DNA of 64,000 bases from Methylophilaceae bacterium (GTDB taxonomy: Bacteria; Pseudomonadota; Gammaproteobacteria; Burkholderiales; Methylophilaceae). Position numbers and translations under genes: made by a program. The notes under the pieces were generated by a model. The model was not told where the DNA came from, searched no databases, and was given only the letters and a program-made list of their open reading frames with translations. Location of the stretch: NCBI GenBank assembly GCA_947379975.1, contig CANCPF010000004.1, positions 33,676-97,675 on the forward strand. The letters are read 5' to 3'. Shown here piece by piece: positions 46,458 to 56,173 of this stretch (positions are counted from its first letter, which is position 1; each line of letters opens with the position of its first letter).

Positions 46458-47782
46458 CCTTTAATTTTAATGCCTAGCTGCTTGAGTTTCCGATACAAAT
46501 GCGTACGTTCTAAGCCGGCAATCTCTGCAAGTTTGCTCATGTTGTTGCCAGCATCTTTCATGTGATACTCAAAATACAAGCGCTCAAAATCATCTCTAGC
46601 CTCACGAAGTGGTTGCTTGAAGTTTTCCTCTGCCACCGTTATTGGTAAAGTTCTAATCGGTGATTGAATGACTTTGGTTTGTTCAGCCGTAGTTTGTTTA
46701 GTGTTCGCCTGAGCATCATCAAATTGATGCAATACACGGTTTACGTCATCTAAGGTAATTTTTTTACCTAAACTAGTTTGTATCAAATTGCGAATCACTG
46801 CATCTAACTGCGCTAGATCTCCCGGCCAATCAGCGTTACGCAGGCTATTTAGCGCGGCAATATCAAATTCGCGGTATTCTGTACTCGCCAGCTCAAACTG
46901 CAGGCTTGCCATGGCAATTGCCAAGTCTGGGATGTCTTCTTTGTGCTCATCTAGTGCCGGCACGCGTAGCGAAACGGCTGATAATATCTGCAGTAAATTG
47001 TGATCGAATAAGGCTTCAGCCTGTAATTTTGGTAAATTTTCGCTGGTGCTGCAAACGACACGTACATTGTATTTGTCTGACTTTGTAATCAATAATAATA
47101 AGCCTTTTTGCTCCATTTTATTGAGATCTGCAACCTCGGCAATATACAGTACACCATCACGAATGAGTTCTAGAACTTCCAATGGGGCGCTGGCCAGCTG
47201 GCTAAATTCAGCTAACTGCAACCATGGCGTATTGGCATTTTGCAAAAATCGCCCACATAATTCCGCGCCACCACCTTTTGGGCCGATCAGTAACACTGGG
47301 CCTGGGCTAACGCTTGCACTCGCGGCAATTTTATCTAAACGATCTTTAAGCGCGGCTACGATTGGACTTTTGCCTAAACTAGCCAAACTCATCTCGGATT
47401 TTGGTAACTGCTCGCTGTGTTTTAAGGCAGTGCCGACGGTTTTTAATAACTTTTGTAATGCAATAGGCTTTTCTAAAAAATCAAAGGCACCAATACGCGT
47501 CGCTTCAACCGCAGTATCAATCGTGCCATGGCCAGACATCATAATCACTGGCATGGTCAGTAAGCCGCTACTACCCCATTCTTTAAGCAGGCTAATGCCA
47601 TCGCAATCTGGCATCCAGATGTCTAACAAGACAATATCAGGACGCTCCTGCAGGCGTATTGCGCGAGCGGCAGCTGCATTTTCTGCAAGTTGGACGTGAT
47701 AGCCTTCATCTTGCAAAATATCACGCAATAGCTCACGTATGCCTATTTCGTCGTCAACTACTAATATTCGTTTTGATGCCAT
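46454..47782 (-). CDS. ntrX: NtrX-like response regulator with degenerate AAA+ domain
   Basis: A 442-aa regulator. The receiver domain (~1-120) is intact: DDE near 10-12, phospho-acceptor Asp54 in LLDIWMPD, and conserved SGHG and EKP. The central domain (~135-345) keeps the AAA+ shape (LGKSPIVAALKDRLDKIA; RVPALDEHKEDIPDLA; WPGDLAQLDAVIRNL) but Walker A reads GPKGGGAEL without the Lys, Walker B reads LYIAEVADL with Ala for Asp, and the GAFTGA loop is gone. The Fis-type HTH (MSKLAEIAGLERTHLYRKLKQLGI) is intact. It probably binds DNA and regulates without sigma-54. It is downstream of ntrY. Confidence 0.9.
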   Translation of the reverse strand: MASKRILVVDDEIGIRELLRDILQDEGYHVQLAENAAAARAIRLQERPDIVLLDIWMPDCDGISLLKEWGSSGLLTMPVIMMSGHGTIDTAVEATRIGAFDFLEKPIALQKLLKTVGTALKHSEQLPKSEMSLASLGKSPIVAALKDRLDKIAASASVSPGPVLLIGPKGGGAELCGRFLQNANTPWLQLAEFSQLASAPLEVLELIRDGVLYIAEVADLNKMEQKGLLLLITKSDKYNVRVVCSTSENLPKLQAEALFDHNLLQILSAVSLRVPALDEHKEDIPDLAIAMASLQFELASTEYREFDIAALNSLRNADWPGDLAQLDAVIRNLIQTSLGKKITLDDVNRVLHQFDDAQANTKQTTAEQTKVIQSPIRTLPITVAEENFKQPLREARDDFERLYFEYHMKDAGNNMSKLAEIAGLERTHLYRKLKQLGIKIKG

Positions 47783-47842
47783 ATGGTTTATCTTTTAAAA
47801 TTTCAATCAATCAGTTTTAGCAATCACTATTAAAAACAATGT

Positions 47843-50104
47843 TCAATCTATTAGCAACGGAATGCTTATGGTGATGATAGCGCCTGCATTCTCTGCATGT
47901 ATATTTTCTGTACTAGTATTTTCTAAAGCAGTCTTTTCGGTGCTGGCAATCACTGTGTTTTCTGTGCTGGCGGCATTTGAAAGGTGCGCTATATTTTCAA
48001 TTTTAATCGTACCTTTATGTTCCTCGATTATTTTTTTGACAATCGCTAAACCAAGTCCGGTACCGTGTGGTTTAGTGGTCATATATGGCTCAAAAACGCG
48101 TGCTAACATTTCTGTTGGAAACCCAGCGCCATTATCTTCTACCGTTAAAACCAGTAAATTATTTACCACTTCGGTCTTCACGAAAATCATAGGCTGAGCT
48201 TTTGCCGATAAAGCATCTTGCGCATTTTGCAATAGGTTATGCAACACTTGCCGCAACATAGTGCTGTCACCCTGAATATTACAAGCTTGTTTCGCTAGTG
48301 ATAAATTAATCGGTATATGCGCTGTTTTGTCGCCTAGTAAATCGTACAGTGATGCGACTTCACTAATTAGCCTGTTTAAATCTAAGCGCGCCAATTGTGG
48401 TGCTGGCGACCTTGCGTATTCACTAAATTCATTGACCATTCGCTTCATGGCATCTACTTGGTTCACAATAGTCTCGGTTGAGCGCTTAAGCATCTCTGCG
48501 TCAGCCGGCTCTAATTTACTCACCAATTTGTGCGCCATGCGTTCTGCTGATAATTGAATAGGCGTGAGCGGGTTTTTAATTTCATGTGCTAACCTTCTAG
48601 CCACTTCACCCCAAGCTGCGTCTCGCTGAGCTTGCATCAAATTGGTGGCATCATCGAATACCGCTACATAACCACCATCAGGCAGACGTGTGCCGCGTAA
48701 GGTTAAAATTTGTTTACCTTGAGCGGTGGCTAACTCAACTTGCGTTTGAATTTCATCTTTCTGACCGTTCTTTACAAGCTCTTTTACACCTTCTTTATCT
48801 GAATCATCCGGCTGGATATGTAAGGCAATGGCTAGAAAAAATTGATCTAACCGCGCCTGCTTAGCAATAATCTCATCCGGTGTTAAACCGACACAATCGT
48901 CTAGCGGCACGCCTAAAATGTTAACTGCTGCCTCATTAAAAGTACGTAATTCACCACGCTTATTTAAAGCCATTACGCCTGATGATAAATGCGCCAGTAT
49001 CGTTTCTAAATAGCCACGTGCCGCTTCAACTCTGGCGCGGCTGCTCTCCGCAGCTTTGGTCGCATCGTTTAATTGACGGGTCATACTGTTAAATGATTTG
49101 ACCAATACGCCAAGTTCATCTTTGCCATGCTCAGGTAACATAGTGCTGTAATCACCACTGGCAATGGCTTTGGTACCTTCTGCCAGCACGGTTAGTGGCG
49201 CGGATAATCGACGGCTCAATACAAATGCAATCGCCACGGCGCCTAGCATGGCCAGCATCATCACTAAGGTTAAAGTAAGGGCAAATACTTCTCTTAAAGA
49301 CGTGCGACTATACGAAAGTTTTTGATAATCCTGATAAACGTCTTGCACAGCTTCAGCCGTACTTGCGAGTGATTTGGGTACGGGCTGCAATAATTGCAAA
49401 ATACGCGTTTCACCTGCTAGGTCTTGTGTAGTGACTGGCGCTAGCACCCTTAAATACAAGCCTTTTTTACCGATTGGCTCAATGCTAGCTAAAACATGTG
49501 TGCGTGCTTGCCTTAACTGCGACTTCGTAGGCAGCTCCGGTAAAAAACTGGATGAATCGCTACTCGATACAGCCAAAATCCTGCCTTGTATAGTTAATAA
49601 AGTGGCATCCTGAATACCACTTTTTTCACGTAAATCATTCAACATGGAAAAGTGTGTGTTGGTAGGCTGGAAAGCTAAGCTAGTGGCCATGCCCTCGCTT
49701 TTTTCTTTTACATCAACCAGCATAATGTCTAGCGCTGTGCGGCCTAAATTCAGCCCGCCCTCAAGTGCTGCTTCAACTTTTACGTTGAACCAAGATTCGA
49801 TAGAGCGCGTTAAAAAATTCACGGAAACTAAATAGACAATTAAGCCAGGAATAATAGCCATGAGGGCAAAGGTAGTTAATAGTCGAAGTGTGAAGCGACT
49901 TCCCATGACGTGGGCGCGAATTTTTCGATACAAACCAAATAGTTGTAAGCCGATTAATGCGACTAAAAATACCGCCAAAACGATATTGAGTGTGACTAAT
50001 AATGTGTAGTATTCGCCGGAAGCAGCAGTGTTAGCACTAGCGTTTGATAGTAAGTAGAGTAAAAATACGCCTAATCCAGCGCTGATAAATATGATGTACT
50101 TCAT
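47843..50104 (-). CDS. ntrY: NtrY-like membrane sensor histidine kinase
   Basis: A 753-aa kinase: helices at ~3-20, ~35-58 and ~74-97, a periplasmic sensor region ~98-272, a fourth helix ~273-297, HAMP ~298-352, PAS ~363-490, then HisKA with the phospho-histidine His507 (RRLAHEIKNPLTPIQL). HATPase_c has NLLQNAQDAL, DNGAGF, and KPHGTGLGLAIVKKI. An Ala/Ser/Thr/Glu/Asn-rich insert of ~34 residues interrupts the last beta-hairpin before AGAIITISIPLL. It overlaps DUF4390 by 4 bp and precedes ntrX. The signal is unknown; respiratory or nitrogen/redox control is known for relatives. Confidence 0.93.
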   Translation of the reverse strand: MKYIIFISAGLGVFLLYLLSNASANTAASGEYYTLLVTLNIVLAVFLVALIGLQLFGLYRKIRAHVMGSRFTLRLLTTFALMAIIPGLIVYLVSVNFLTRSIESWFNVKVEAALEGGLNLGRTALDIMLVDVKEKSEGMATSLAFQPTNTHFSMLNDLREKSGIQDATLLTIQGRILAVSSSDSSSFLPELPTKSQLRQARTHVLASIEPIGKKGLYLRVLAPVTTQDLAGETRILQLLQPVPKSLASTAEAVQDVYQDYQKLSYSRTSLREVFALTLTLVMMLAMLGAVAIAFVLSRRLSAPLTVLAEGTKAIASGDYSTMLPEHGKDELGVLVKSFNSMTRQLNDATKAAESSRARVEAARGYLETILAHLSSGVMALNKRGELRTFNEAAVNILGVPLDDCVGLTPDEIIAKQARLDQFFLAIALHIQPDDSDKEGVKELVKNGQKDEIQTQVELATAQGKQILTLRGTRLPDGGYVAVFDDATNLMQAQRDAAWGEVARRLAHEIKNPLTPIQLSAERMAHKLVSKLEPADAEMLKRSTETIVNQVDAMKRMVNEFSEYARSPAPQLARLDLNRLISEVASLYDLLGDKTAHIPINLSLAKQACNIQGDSTMLRQVLHNLLQNAQDALSAKAQPMIFVKTEVVNNLLVLTVEDNGAGFPTEMLARVFEPYMTTKPHGTGLGLAIVKKIIEEHKGTIKIENIAHLSNAASTENTVIASTEKTALENTSTENIHAENAGAIITISIPLLID

Positions 50105-50685
50105 TTAAATAAACTAGGCGTCCATTCAAAACGTTGTGAACTTATTTTCCACTCATCTGAGCCTAACTTATCTACCTGTAAGGCTTTAGGTAGTTTCTTA
50201 TAATCTAGGCGCATTAACAACACTGCTTTATAACTTCCCCCTTTTTCAACCGCAGACTTCTTTAGCACCTTTAAATTACTAATGTCAGACAACTCGTCGG
50301 TTGCCTCATCTAAAGTAACAAAAGTTTTTTGCTGGCCATCTTGCACCAGTAAATATTGCCTTGAAAGTGCATGGTAACTTAAAGTGATTTCATGCGTCAC
50401 GGTAGATATTTCATCATCAAACCAGTATTTTCTTGGCGAGAATAGCTGGAATTCAACCAAAAAATTAAGCTCAAATCCCTTAATGATGGCTTGCTCAATC
50501 TCGTTGCTAAACTTAATATCAACATCCGCATTAAGCGCATAAGCATCTTCTTGGGCGACCAATTCGGCGCTTCTAATATTCATGCTGCTATTGCCAGCTA
50601 ACGCTGTCGTTGCGACAGTCGCTAGTAGGCACAGCAATAAAAATTGTTTAATTTTTTTGCAGCAATGCATAATAAAAGCCGTCAT
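50101..50685 (-). CDS. DUF4390 secreted protein
   Basis: A 194-aa protein of unknown function. The hydrophobic stretch FLLLCLLATVATTALAG near 15-31 looks like a signal peptide. The mature part has alternating beta-type sequence (AYALNADVDIKFSNEIEQAI; GFELNFLVEFQLFSPRKYWF; EITLSYHALSRQYLLVQDG). The first ATG (50685) overlaps rsmB by 38 bp; ATG 50670 gives a more typical signal peptide start (MHCCKKIKQF). It sits between rsmB and ntrY, a placement conserved in betaproteobacteria, so a link to the NtrY envelope signal is possible but unproven. Confidence 0.82.
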   Translation of the reverse strand: MTAFIMHCCKKIKQFLLLCLLATVATTALAGNSSMNIRSAELVAQEDAYALNADVDIKFSNEIEQAIIKGFELNFLVEFQLFSPRKYWFDDEISTVTHEITLSYHALSRQYLLVQDGQQKTFVTLDEATDELSDISNLKVLKKSAVEKGGSYKAVLLMRLDYKKLPKALQVDKLGSDEWKISSQRFEWTPSLFK

Positions 50686-51952
50686 GTGCGGTTGAGGGAA
50701 TTAACTGGCCCTTGAGTTGCGTAATGCTGGCCTGCGGGTGATTTGCGGGCAACTCAAAAGGCAATTGCGTAGCATCTGTATTGTTTAGTAAAAAATTATC
50801 CACTTGGGCTTGATTCTCTTCGTTAAAAACAGAACATGTCACGTAAAGTAATTTACCGCCCTTAGCCAACATTTGCCATAAACTTGGCAGAATTTTGGCT
50901 TGTTGGGCCGCAAAAGAGGCAATGTCAGCTTCGCGTCGTAACCATTTAATATCGACGTGGCGTCGCACTATGCCAGAGGCAGTGCAAGGGACGTCGGCTA
51001 GAATTCTATCAAAACTTTGCCCATCCCACCAACTTGCTGAAGATGCATCGCCAACCACTAAATTAGCCGACAGTGCTAGTCTATCCAAATTGCTTTGTAC
51101 TCTTTGTAGGCGTGCTTCATCGCTATCAAGTGATGTTAGTGCAACGTCCGCCAACTCTAAAACATGGCCGGTTTTACCGCCAGGCGCACAGCATGCATCT
51201 AGTACTTTTAAATTAGGCTTTAAATCTAATAAATAGGCAGCTAATTGTGCGCCATAGTCTTGCACAGAAACGATACCATCAGTGAAGCCTGGGATTTTCT
51301 CTACAGGTTGTGGTCTGGTTAAAGTGACGGCTTGTCCGCCGATATGTGTGGCTTCAATATCTTGACGTGCCAATAATTGCATATAGTCGGTAATGCTAAT
51401 TTTTTGCGTATTTACCCGTAAAGTCATTGGTGGATGTGCATTGCCGGTTTGCAACATAGTTTGCCAATGGTCAGGATATTGCATCTTGAGTTTGTTAATC
51501 CACCATTGCGGATAGGAATAAGTGGCGACTTCGCTGCTAGGTAAAGTTTTAGCTAGCTGGTCTTTTTGACGTAAGAAATTACGCAAAATAGCATTCACCA
51601 AACCCTTAGCCCAGCTTTTAGGCACAGGCCGTTTAAGCTCACTCACGGCGTATACCGCTTGATTAACTACCGTAAATGCATCAGCTTTGTCATGCAGTAA
51701 TTGATAAACCGCCACCAATAACAAAGTATGAATACGATCATCTGTGAGCGGTTTTTCTAACAGTTGCGATAAATAAGCATCAATTTCACCATAAAAGCGC
51801 AAAGTGCCATAACTTAAATCTTGTGCCGCACCGCGTTGCTGTGGTGTAGCGTTAGGAAAAGCAGCCAACGCTGCCGGCAATGCCAAAGTAAGATTGCGGC
51901 CAGATAACACTTGATTCACAGCATTTGCGGCGATTTGTTGAGATATATACAA
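50648..51952 (-). CDS. rsmB: 16S rRNA (cytosine967-C5)-methyltransferase RsmB
   Basis: A SAM-dependent methyltransferase of 434 aa that makes m5C967 in 16S rRNA. The N-terminal NusB-like domain (~5-140) has AAQDLSYGTLRFYGEID and VPKSWAKGLVNAILRNFLRQ. The Rossmann domain has LKVLDACCAPGGKTGHVLEL, the Cys motif DVPCTASGIVRRHVDIKW and catalytic YVTCSVFNEENQAQ. The start is TTG with no strong ribosome site. An in-frame TAG lies 12 codons upstream, and no in-frame ATG falls between. It lies between htpX and DUF4390 in the def-fmt operon. Confidence 0.95.
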   Translation of the reverse strand: MYISQQIAANAVNQVLSGRNLTLALPAALAAFPNATPQQRGAAQDLSYGTLRFYGEIDAYLSQLLEKPLTDDRIHTLLLVAVYQLLHDKADAFTVVNQAVYAVSELKRPVPKSWAKGLVNAILRNFLRQKDQLAKTLPSSEVATYSYPQWWINKLKMQYPDHWQTMLQTGNAHPPMTLRVNTQKISITDYMQLLARQDIEATHIGGQAVTLTRPQPVEKIPGFTDGIVSVQDYGAQLAAYLLDLKPNLKVLDACCAPGGKTGHVLELADVALTSLDSDEARLQRVQSNLDRLALSANLVVGDASSASWWDGQSFDRILADVPCTASGIVRRHVDIKWLRREADIASFAAQQAKILPSLWQMLAKGGKLLYVTCSVFNEENQAQVDNFLLNNTDATQLPFELPANHPQASITQLKGQLIPSTAHDGFYYALLQKN

Positions 51953-52078
51953 AGAAAACTTTCGAATGTCTGCTAAAAGCCTATTCTAACCGTCGATGGA
52001 CACCAATGCACGTCGATTATTCAATATCAAGCTCGTCAGTCAAACAATAGCGACCACTTACATACGGTAAGGCTGATG

Positions 52079-52936
52079 TTAAATAATCATTGCTATTAAA
52101 CGCGCTACCCGCTCCTCAGTTTTTGGATGGGTACTAAATAGGCTGTCAAACGAACGTCCAGACAATGGATTGATAATCATCATCTGGCCAGTTTCTGGGT
52201 GCGCTTCTGCGATTGGATTAGCAATTTGATGTGCGTAATTGTGGATTTTCTCCAATGCACTTGCCAGTGCTTTCGGGTCTTTACAAATTTCTGCACCCAT
52301 TCTATCCGCCTCAAACTCACGAGAACGCGATATTGCCATTTGAATCAGCGATGCGGCTAATGGCGCTAGAATCATCATTAATATTGCCAACACTGGGCTC
52401 AGGTTACGTTCACCATTCCCATTATGGCCACCGCCAAACAGCATGCCAAAAGTACCTATGGATGAAATGGCACCGGCCATTGTGGCGGATATAGTCGAAA
52501 TCAGGGTGTCTCGGTGTTTTACGTGTGCCAACTCGTGCGCCATTACACCACGTAGTTCACGCGCAGTTAAAGCTTGCATAATGCCGGTGGTCGCAGCAAC
52601 TGCGGCGTGTTCTGGATTACGTCCGGTGGCAAAGGCGTTGGGCTGCGCCTCATCCATCACATAGACTTTTGGCATAGGTAGTTGCGCATTTTCAGCCAAC
52701 TCTTTAACCATGTTGTAGTAATTACGAAACTGCATATTATCCGGCGTGATTTCTTTCGCGCCATACATTTTAAGGACGGCTTGGTCTGAAAACCAGTAAG
52801 CATAAACATTCATGCCAGCGGCTAACATTAGTGCCATCATCATACCGCCAGAACCGCCTAAGGCCGCTCCTACCGCTCCAAATAGCGCGACAATGGCCGC
52901 CATTAAAATGCTTGTTTTTAACCAGTTACCGAACAT
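52079..52936 (-). CDS. htpX: membrane-bound zinc protease HtpX
   Basis: An inner-membrane M48 protease of 285 aa that works with FtsH in membrane-protein quality control. Two N-terminal helices (~8-27, ~30-50) precede the cytosolic active site HELAH at 134-138 ([19 protein letters not shown]). Two more hydrophobic stretches follow ([44 protein letters not shown]), then the third zinc ligand in [14 protein letters not shown]. The ending [17 protein letters not shown] is typical. It follows fmt by 96 bp. Confidence 0.96.
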   Translation of the reverse strand: MFGNWLKTSILMAAIVALFGAVGAALGGSGGMMMALMLAAGMNVYAYWFSDQAVLKMYGAKEITPDNMQFRNYYNMVKELAENAQLPMPKVYVMDEAQPNAFATGRNPEHAAVAATTGIMQALTARELRGVMAHELAHVKHRDTLISTISATMAGAISSIGTFGMLFGGGHNGNGERNLSPVLAILMMILAPLAASLIQMAISRSREFEADRMGAEICKDPKALASALEKIHNYAHQIANPIAEAHPETGQMMIINPLSGRSFDSLFSTHPKTEERVARLIAMII

Positions 52937-53032
52937 TGTGTACCTCGAGTTGTGAACACGCTACATTAAATAATATGGCTGCCAACGCCTTAATTTCAAG
53001 GCTTATAAAGATAGCAATTGGTATGTATTAAA

Positions 53033-53962
53033 TCAGTCTGTACTAAATTTATCGCCAATTTGTAAGTTATGACCTTGCACGAAGGCTTGTGCGCTTAGCC
53101 GTTTTCCGCCTGGTGCTTGTAATTCAGTAATGTGCAAGAGGCCATTCCCACAGCCAACTAACACGCCATCATGCACACTGGTAATTTCGCCAGCGTTTGC
53201 TTGGCCGGTTTGTGCGCTTGCCATCCAAATTCGGCACACTTCACCTTTTAACTTACTTTGTGCGACCGGAAATGGGTTAAATGCGCGAACCTGCCGTGCA
53301 ATTTCGACTGCACTTTTTTGCCAATCAATGGCAGCTTCAGCTTTCTCTAATTTGTGTGCGTAAGTCACTAAAGTTTCATCTTGTGCTGTCGCCACTAACA
53401 CGCCGGTTTCTGCTAGCGTTGCCATCGCTGCTACCATTAGCTTGGCGCCTATTGCACTTAGTGCATCATGAAGTGTTTGTGTGGTATCAAGCTCGGTAAT
53501 TGGCACAATGCCGCAACTCACCATTGCGCCTGCATCCAGTGCAGGCACGACTTCCATAATCGTCACGCCAGTTTCTGCATCACCAGCCAATAATGCGCGA
53601 TGAATTGGTGCAGCGCCGCGCCAGCGGGGTAATAATGATGCGTGAATATTGTAACAACCATAACGCGGCGCATTTAATGTCACGGTAGGAATAATCAGCC
53701 CGTAAGCCGCTACTATCATCACATCTGCATTGCTGGCGGCAATTTGTGCTTGTACATCTAAATCTTTTAAGGTTTCTGGTTGAAATACGGTCAAACCATG
53801 TTGCTCTGCTAGTACTTTAACCGGGCTAGGTTTAAGCTTCATGCCGCGTCCAGCTGGTCTATCCGGCTGTGTGAGTACCATCACGATTTGATGGCCTGCA
53901 GCAATGAGTGCAGCGAGGGCGGGAACGGCGAATTCTGGCGTACCAGCAAAAATAATTTTCAA
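53033..53962 (-). CDS. fmt: methionyl-tRNA formyltransferase
   Basis: Formylates initiator Met-tRNA using 10-formyl-THF; 309 aa, cytosolic. The N-terminal domain starts MKIIFAGTPEFAVPALAAL and has the folate/catalytic motif NIHASLLPRWRGAAPIHRAL. GDAETGVTIMEVVPALDAGAM follows, and the C-terminal OB-fold tRNA-binding domain runs from ~205. It is co-transcribed with def, 57 bp upstream on the same strand, the classic def-fmt pair. Confidence 0.97.
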   Translation of the reverse strand: MKIIFAGTPEFAVPALAALIAAGHQIVMVLTQPDRPAGRGMKLKPSPVKVLAEQHGLTVFQPETLKDLDVQAQIAASNADVMIVAAYGLIIPTVTLNAPRYGCYNIHASLLPRWRGAAPIHRALLAGDAETGVTIMEVVPALDAGAMVSCGIVPITELDTTQTLHDALSAIGAKLMVAAMATLAETGVLVATAQDETLVTYAHKLEKAEAAIDWQKSAVEIARQVRAFNPFPVAQSKLKGEVCRIWMASAQTGQANAGEITSVHDGVLVGCGNGLLHITELQAPGGKRLSAQAFVQGHNLQIGDKFSTD

Positions 53963-54019
53963 CTTTTAACCTTAAAATAGATGCAAATAATCGATTACGA
54001 AAAGCGGCTATTTGACTTG

Positions 54020-54550
54020 CTAAATATTGACGTGGCGTGACCGAGTTTGATCAATTTCACGACTGTATTTCAGCATTTTGTTTTTAATGCGATTACGCTT
54101 TAGGGGCGACAAGTATTCTACAAACACTTTACCTAATAAGTGGTCTATTTCATGCTGAATACATACGCTTAATAAACCGGTGGCAGTTAAAGTGAATTTT
54201 TTGCCGTGTTCATCTAGTGCCTCCACTTTGATACTTTCTGCTCGCGTCACATTTTCATAAATGCCAGGGACAGATAAACAGCCTTCTTCGTATTGTTGTT
54301 CACCATTTTTGGCAATAATTTTTGGGTTGATAAACACCTGCAGCTGATCTTTGGACTCACTAGTGTCGATAATGATAAGTTGTATGTGCTGATTAACCTG
54401 CGTGGCGGCCAAACCAATGCCGGGCGCATCGTACATGGTCTGCGCCATATCTTCAATCAGGCGACGCACATCCGCGTCCACGTCTTTAACCGGCTTTGCT
54501 ACCGTATGTAAACGTGGATCAGGGTAATTAAGAATATCTAAAATAGCCAT
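54020..54550 (-). CDS. def: peptide deformylase
   Basis: An Fe/Zn-dependent deformylase of 176 aa that removes the N-formyl group from nascent proteins. All three motifs are intact: [10 protein letters not shown] (motif 1), EGCLSVPG with the metal-binding Cys (motif 2), and QHEIDHLLG with the HExxH site (motif 3). The basic C-terminal tail ([18 protein letters not shown]) is usual for type-1B enzymes. It is the first gene of the minus-strand def-to-ntrX operon. AAGGA lies about 12 bases before its ATG. Confidence 0.97.
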   Translation of the reverse strand: MAILDILNYPDPRLHTVAKPVKDVDADVRRLIEDMAQTMYDAPGIGLAATQVNQHIQLIIIDTSESKDQLQVFINPKIIAKNGEQQYEEGCLSVPGIYENVTRAESIKVEALDEHGKKFTLTATGLLSVCIQHEIDHLLGKVFVEYLSPLKRNRIKNKMLKYSREIDQTRSRHVNI

Positions 54551-54879
54551 AAAAGTCAGTTATTTCCTTAAGGGTCTTTAATTTTCTATCAAACATAAAA
54601 GATTACTTACAAAAGTCTTAATTTCTCGTAAATGCTTGATTGTTTGATGAATTACATGATAAATTCAAACCAGTTTGCGAGGTTTTTAGTGCTTTAGTCG
54701 TCACTTTCCTCATGCCTTTTTGATTGAAGTGAACAATATGTTTCACCATATTATAACGCTGCTCATGTTTTGTTGCATAAGCTTGCATGAAAATGCTGAA
54801 GAACTGATACTAAAAGGCTACTTGGTAATGGCCAAAAGATCTTAATCTCATTAACACTATTCATTTTGGTTAAATTTTT
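54551..54879. other. 329-bp divergent region between def and dprA
   Basis: This should hold the promoters of def (minus) and dprA (plus). I see no structured RNA. One small plus-strand ORF of 35 codons is present at 54738-54845. In many betaproteobacteria a LysM-domain gene lies between def and dprA; it is absent here. Confidence 0.5.
54738..54845 (+). CDS. possible 35-aa small protein upstream of dprA
   Basis: An ATG at 54738 opens a 35-codon frame that ends in TAA at 54843-54845, 34 bp before dprA. The N-terminus is hydrophobic and cysteine-containing (HHIITLLMFCCISL), followed by a charged part (HENAEELILKGYLVMAKRS). Only a weak GAAG precedes the start. It could be a small membrane peptide, a remnant of the LysM gene's signal region, or chance. 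Confidence 0.2.
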   Translation: MFHHIITLLMFCCISLHENAEELILKGYLVMAKRS

Positions 54880-56001
54880 ATGCCACCTAGCTATAACAAT
54901 GATATTTTAGAAAAAGCACTATGGATTAGTTTAGGTGCTATTCATGGTTTGGGGTCGCAGACTTTTTGTCTTTTATTGAAAATTTTCGGCAGTCCAGCTA
55001 ATATTTATGCGGCGACTAGTCAGAAATTAAAAGAAGTCGTTTCAGCCAAAATAGCGGCGGCTATTGCGTTAGGCGCTGATGAGCAAGTGATCGCCGAAGC
55101 TTGCCTGTGGCTTTCTCACCCGAAGAATCATCTTGTCACCTTGGCCGATGCTGACTATCCAAAAGCGCTGCTAGAAATTACCGATCCACCACCTTTTTTG
55201 TATGCAAAAGGTAATTTGTCCTTGCTTAATCAAGCTAGTATTGCCATTGTGGGTAGTCGTAATGCTTCTGTACAGGGTGAAAAAAATGCTGAGGCTTTTG
55301 CCCATGATTTGTGTGGCTATGGCTTATGTATCGTTAGCGGCTTGGCATTGGGGATTGATGGTGCGGCGCATCGAGGCGCACTTAAAGCCAATGGCGCAAC
55401 CATAGCTGTAGTTGGTACTGGCTTGGATATTGTCTATCCCGCCAAGCACCGTGATTTAGCCCACCAAATTGCCGAGCGTGGACTCATCATTTCTGAATTT
55501 TCCTTAGGGATGCCCTCAAAACCGCAAAACTTTCCAAAACGCAATCGTATTATTAGTGGGCTGAGTATGGGTTGTTTAGTGGTTGAGGCTAACTTACAAA
55601 GCGGTTCACAAATTACCGCACGCATGGCCGCCGAACAAGGGCGCGAAGTTTTTGCAATGCCAGGTTCAATACACTCACCAATGTCTAAAGGTTGTCACCA
55701 ACTGATTAAACAAGGTGCAAAACTGGTAGATTGTTTGCAAGACATTGTCGAAGACTTGGGTCTTAATCGTTTGAATTTAGCTAATGTGCTTGAGACAAAT
55801 GATGCAGAAAATATGGCTAATAACGCTAGCGTATTGACTAGTCCACTGCTGATTATCATGGGTTTTGAGCCCATCACACTAGAAAATTTAGTTCGCTTAA
55901 GCCACTTGACGGTAAGCGAAGTTTCATCCATGCTGATGTTGCTGGAACTGGAAGGAAAAGTTTCTAGCTTAGCCGGAGGACAGTATCAGAAAATAGTATG
56001 A
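54880..56001 (+). CDS. dprA: DNA-processing protein DprA (Smf)
   Basis: Protects incoming single-stranded DNA and loads RecA during natural transformation; 373 aa. An N-terminal SAM-like helical region (~1-75) precedes the Rossmann domain with SIAIVGSRNASVQGEKNAEAFA, IVSGLALGIDGAAHRGAL, IAVVGTGLDIVYPAKHRDLA and the FPKRNRIISGLS and GSQITARMAAEQGREVFAMPG motifs. A C-terminal winged-helix domain (~310-373) ends it. The normal layout suggests competence potential, but no com genes are in this window. smg follows 172 bp downstream. Confidence 0.95.
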   Translation: MPPSYNNDILEKALWISLGAIHGLGSQTFCLLLKIFGSPANIYAATSQKLKEVVSAKIAAAIALGADEQVIAEACLWLSHPKNHLVTLADADYPKALLEITDPPPFLYAKGNLSLLNQASIAIVGSRNASVQGEKNAEAFAHDLCGYGLCIVSGLALGIDGAAHRGALKANGATIAVVGTGLDIVYPAKHRDLAHQIAERGLIISEFSLGMPSKPQNFPKRNRIISGLSMGCLVVEANLQSGSQITARMAAEQGREVFAMPGSIHSPMSKGCHQLIKQGAKLVDCLQDIVEDLGLNRLNLANVLETNDAENMANNASVLTSPLLIIMGFEPITLENLVRLSHLTVSEVSSMLMLLELEGKVSSLAGGQYQKIV

Positions 56002-56173
56002 GTTGGCACCTATAATCAAGTAGTTGTAAGTGGAATAGCGGTTAACGTTATAACGAGAATTAGTTAGATTAAGATTTTGTAATTTTAGATTTTGCATAAA
56101 CCATCACAGTTAAGTGAGCAATATTAAGCAGTAAAACTTAATGTAGAACAATTTTTATTTAAGGATAAATATT

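Noticed and set aside
47046..47699. 217-codon plus-strand frame inside ntrX
   Set aside because: It is antisense to a regulator with intact receiver and HTH motifs; its composition is shadow-like.
46454..47782. ntrX as a pseudogene
   Set aside because: The frame is uninterrupted and the receiver and HTH domains are well conserved; only the ATPase features are lost, which fits functional specialisation.
56002..56030. Sigma-54 promoter (TTGGCAC) between dprA and smg
   Set aside because: The matching TTGC element at the required spacing is absent.
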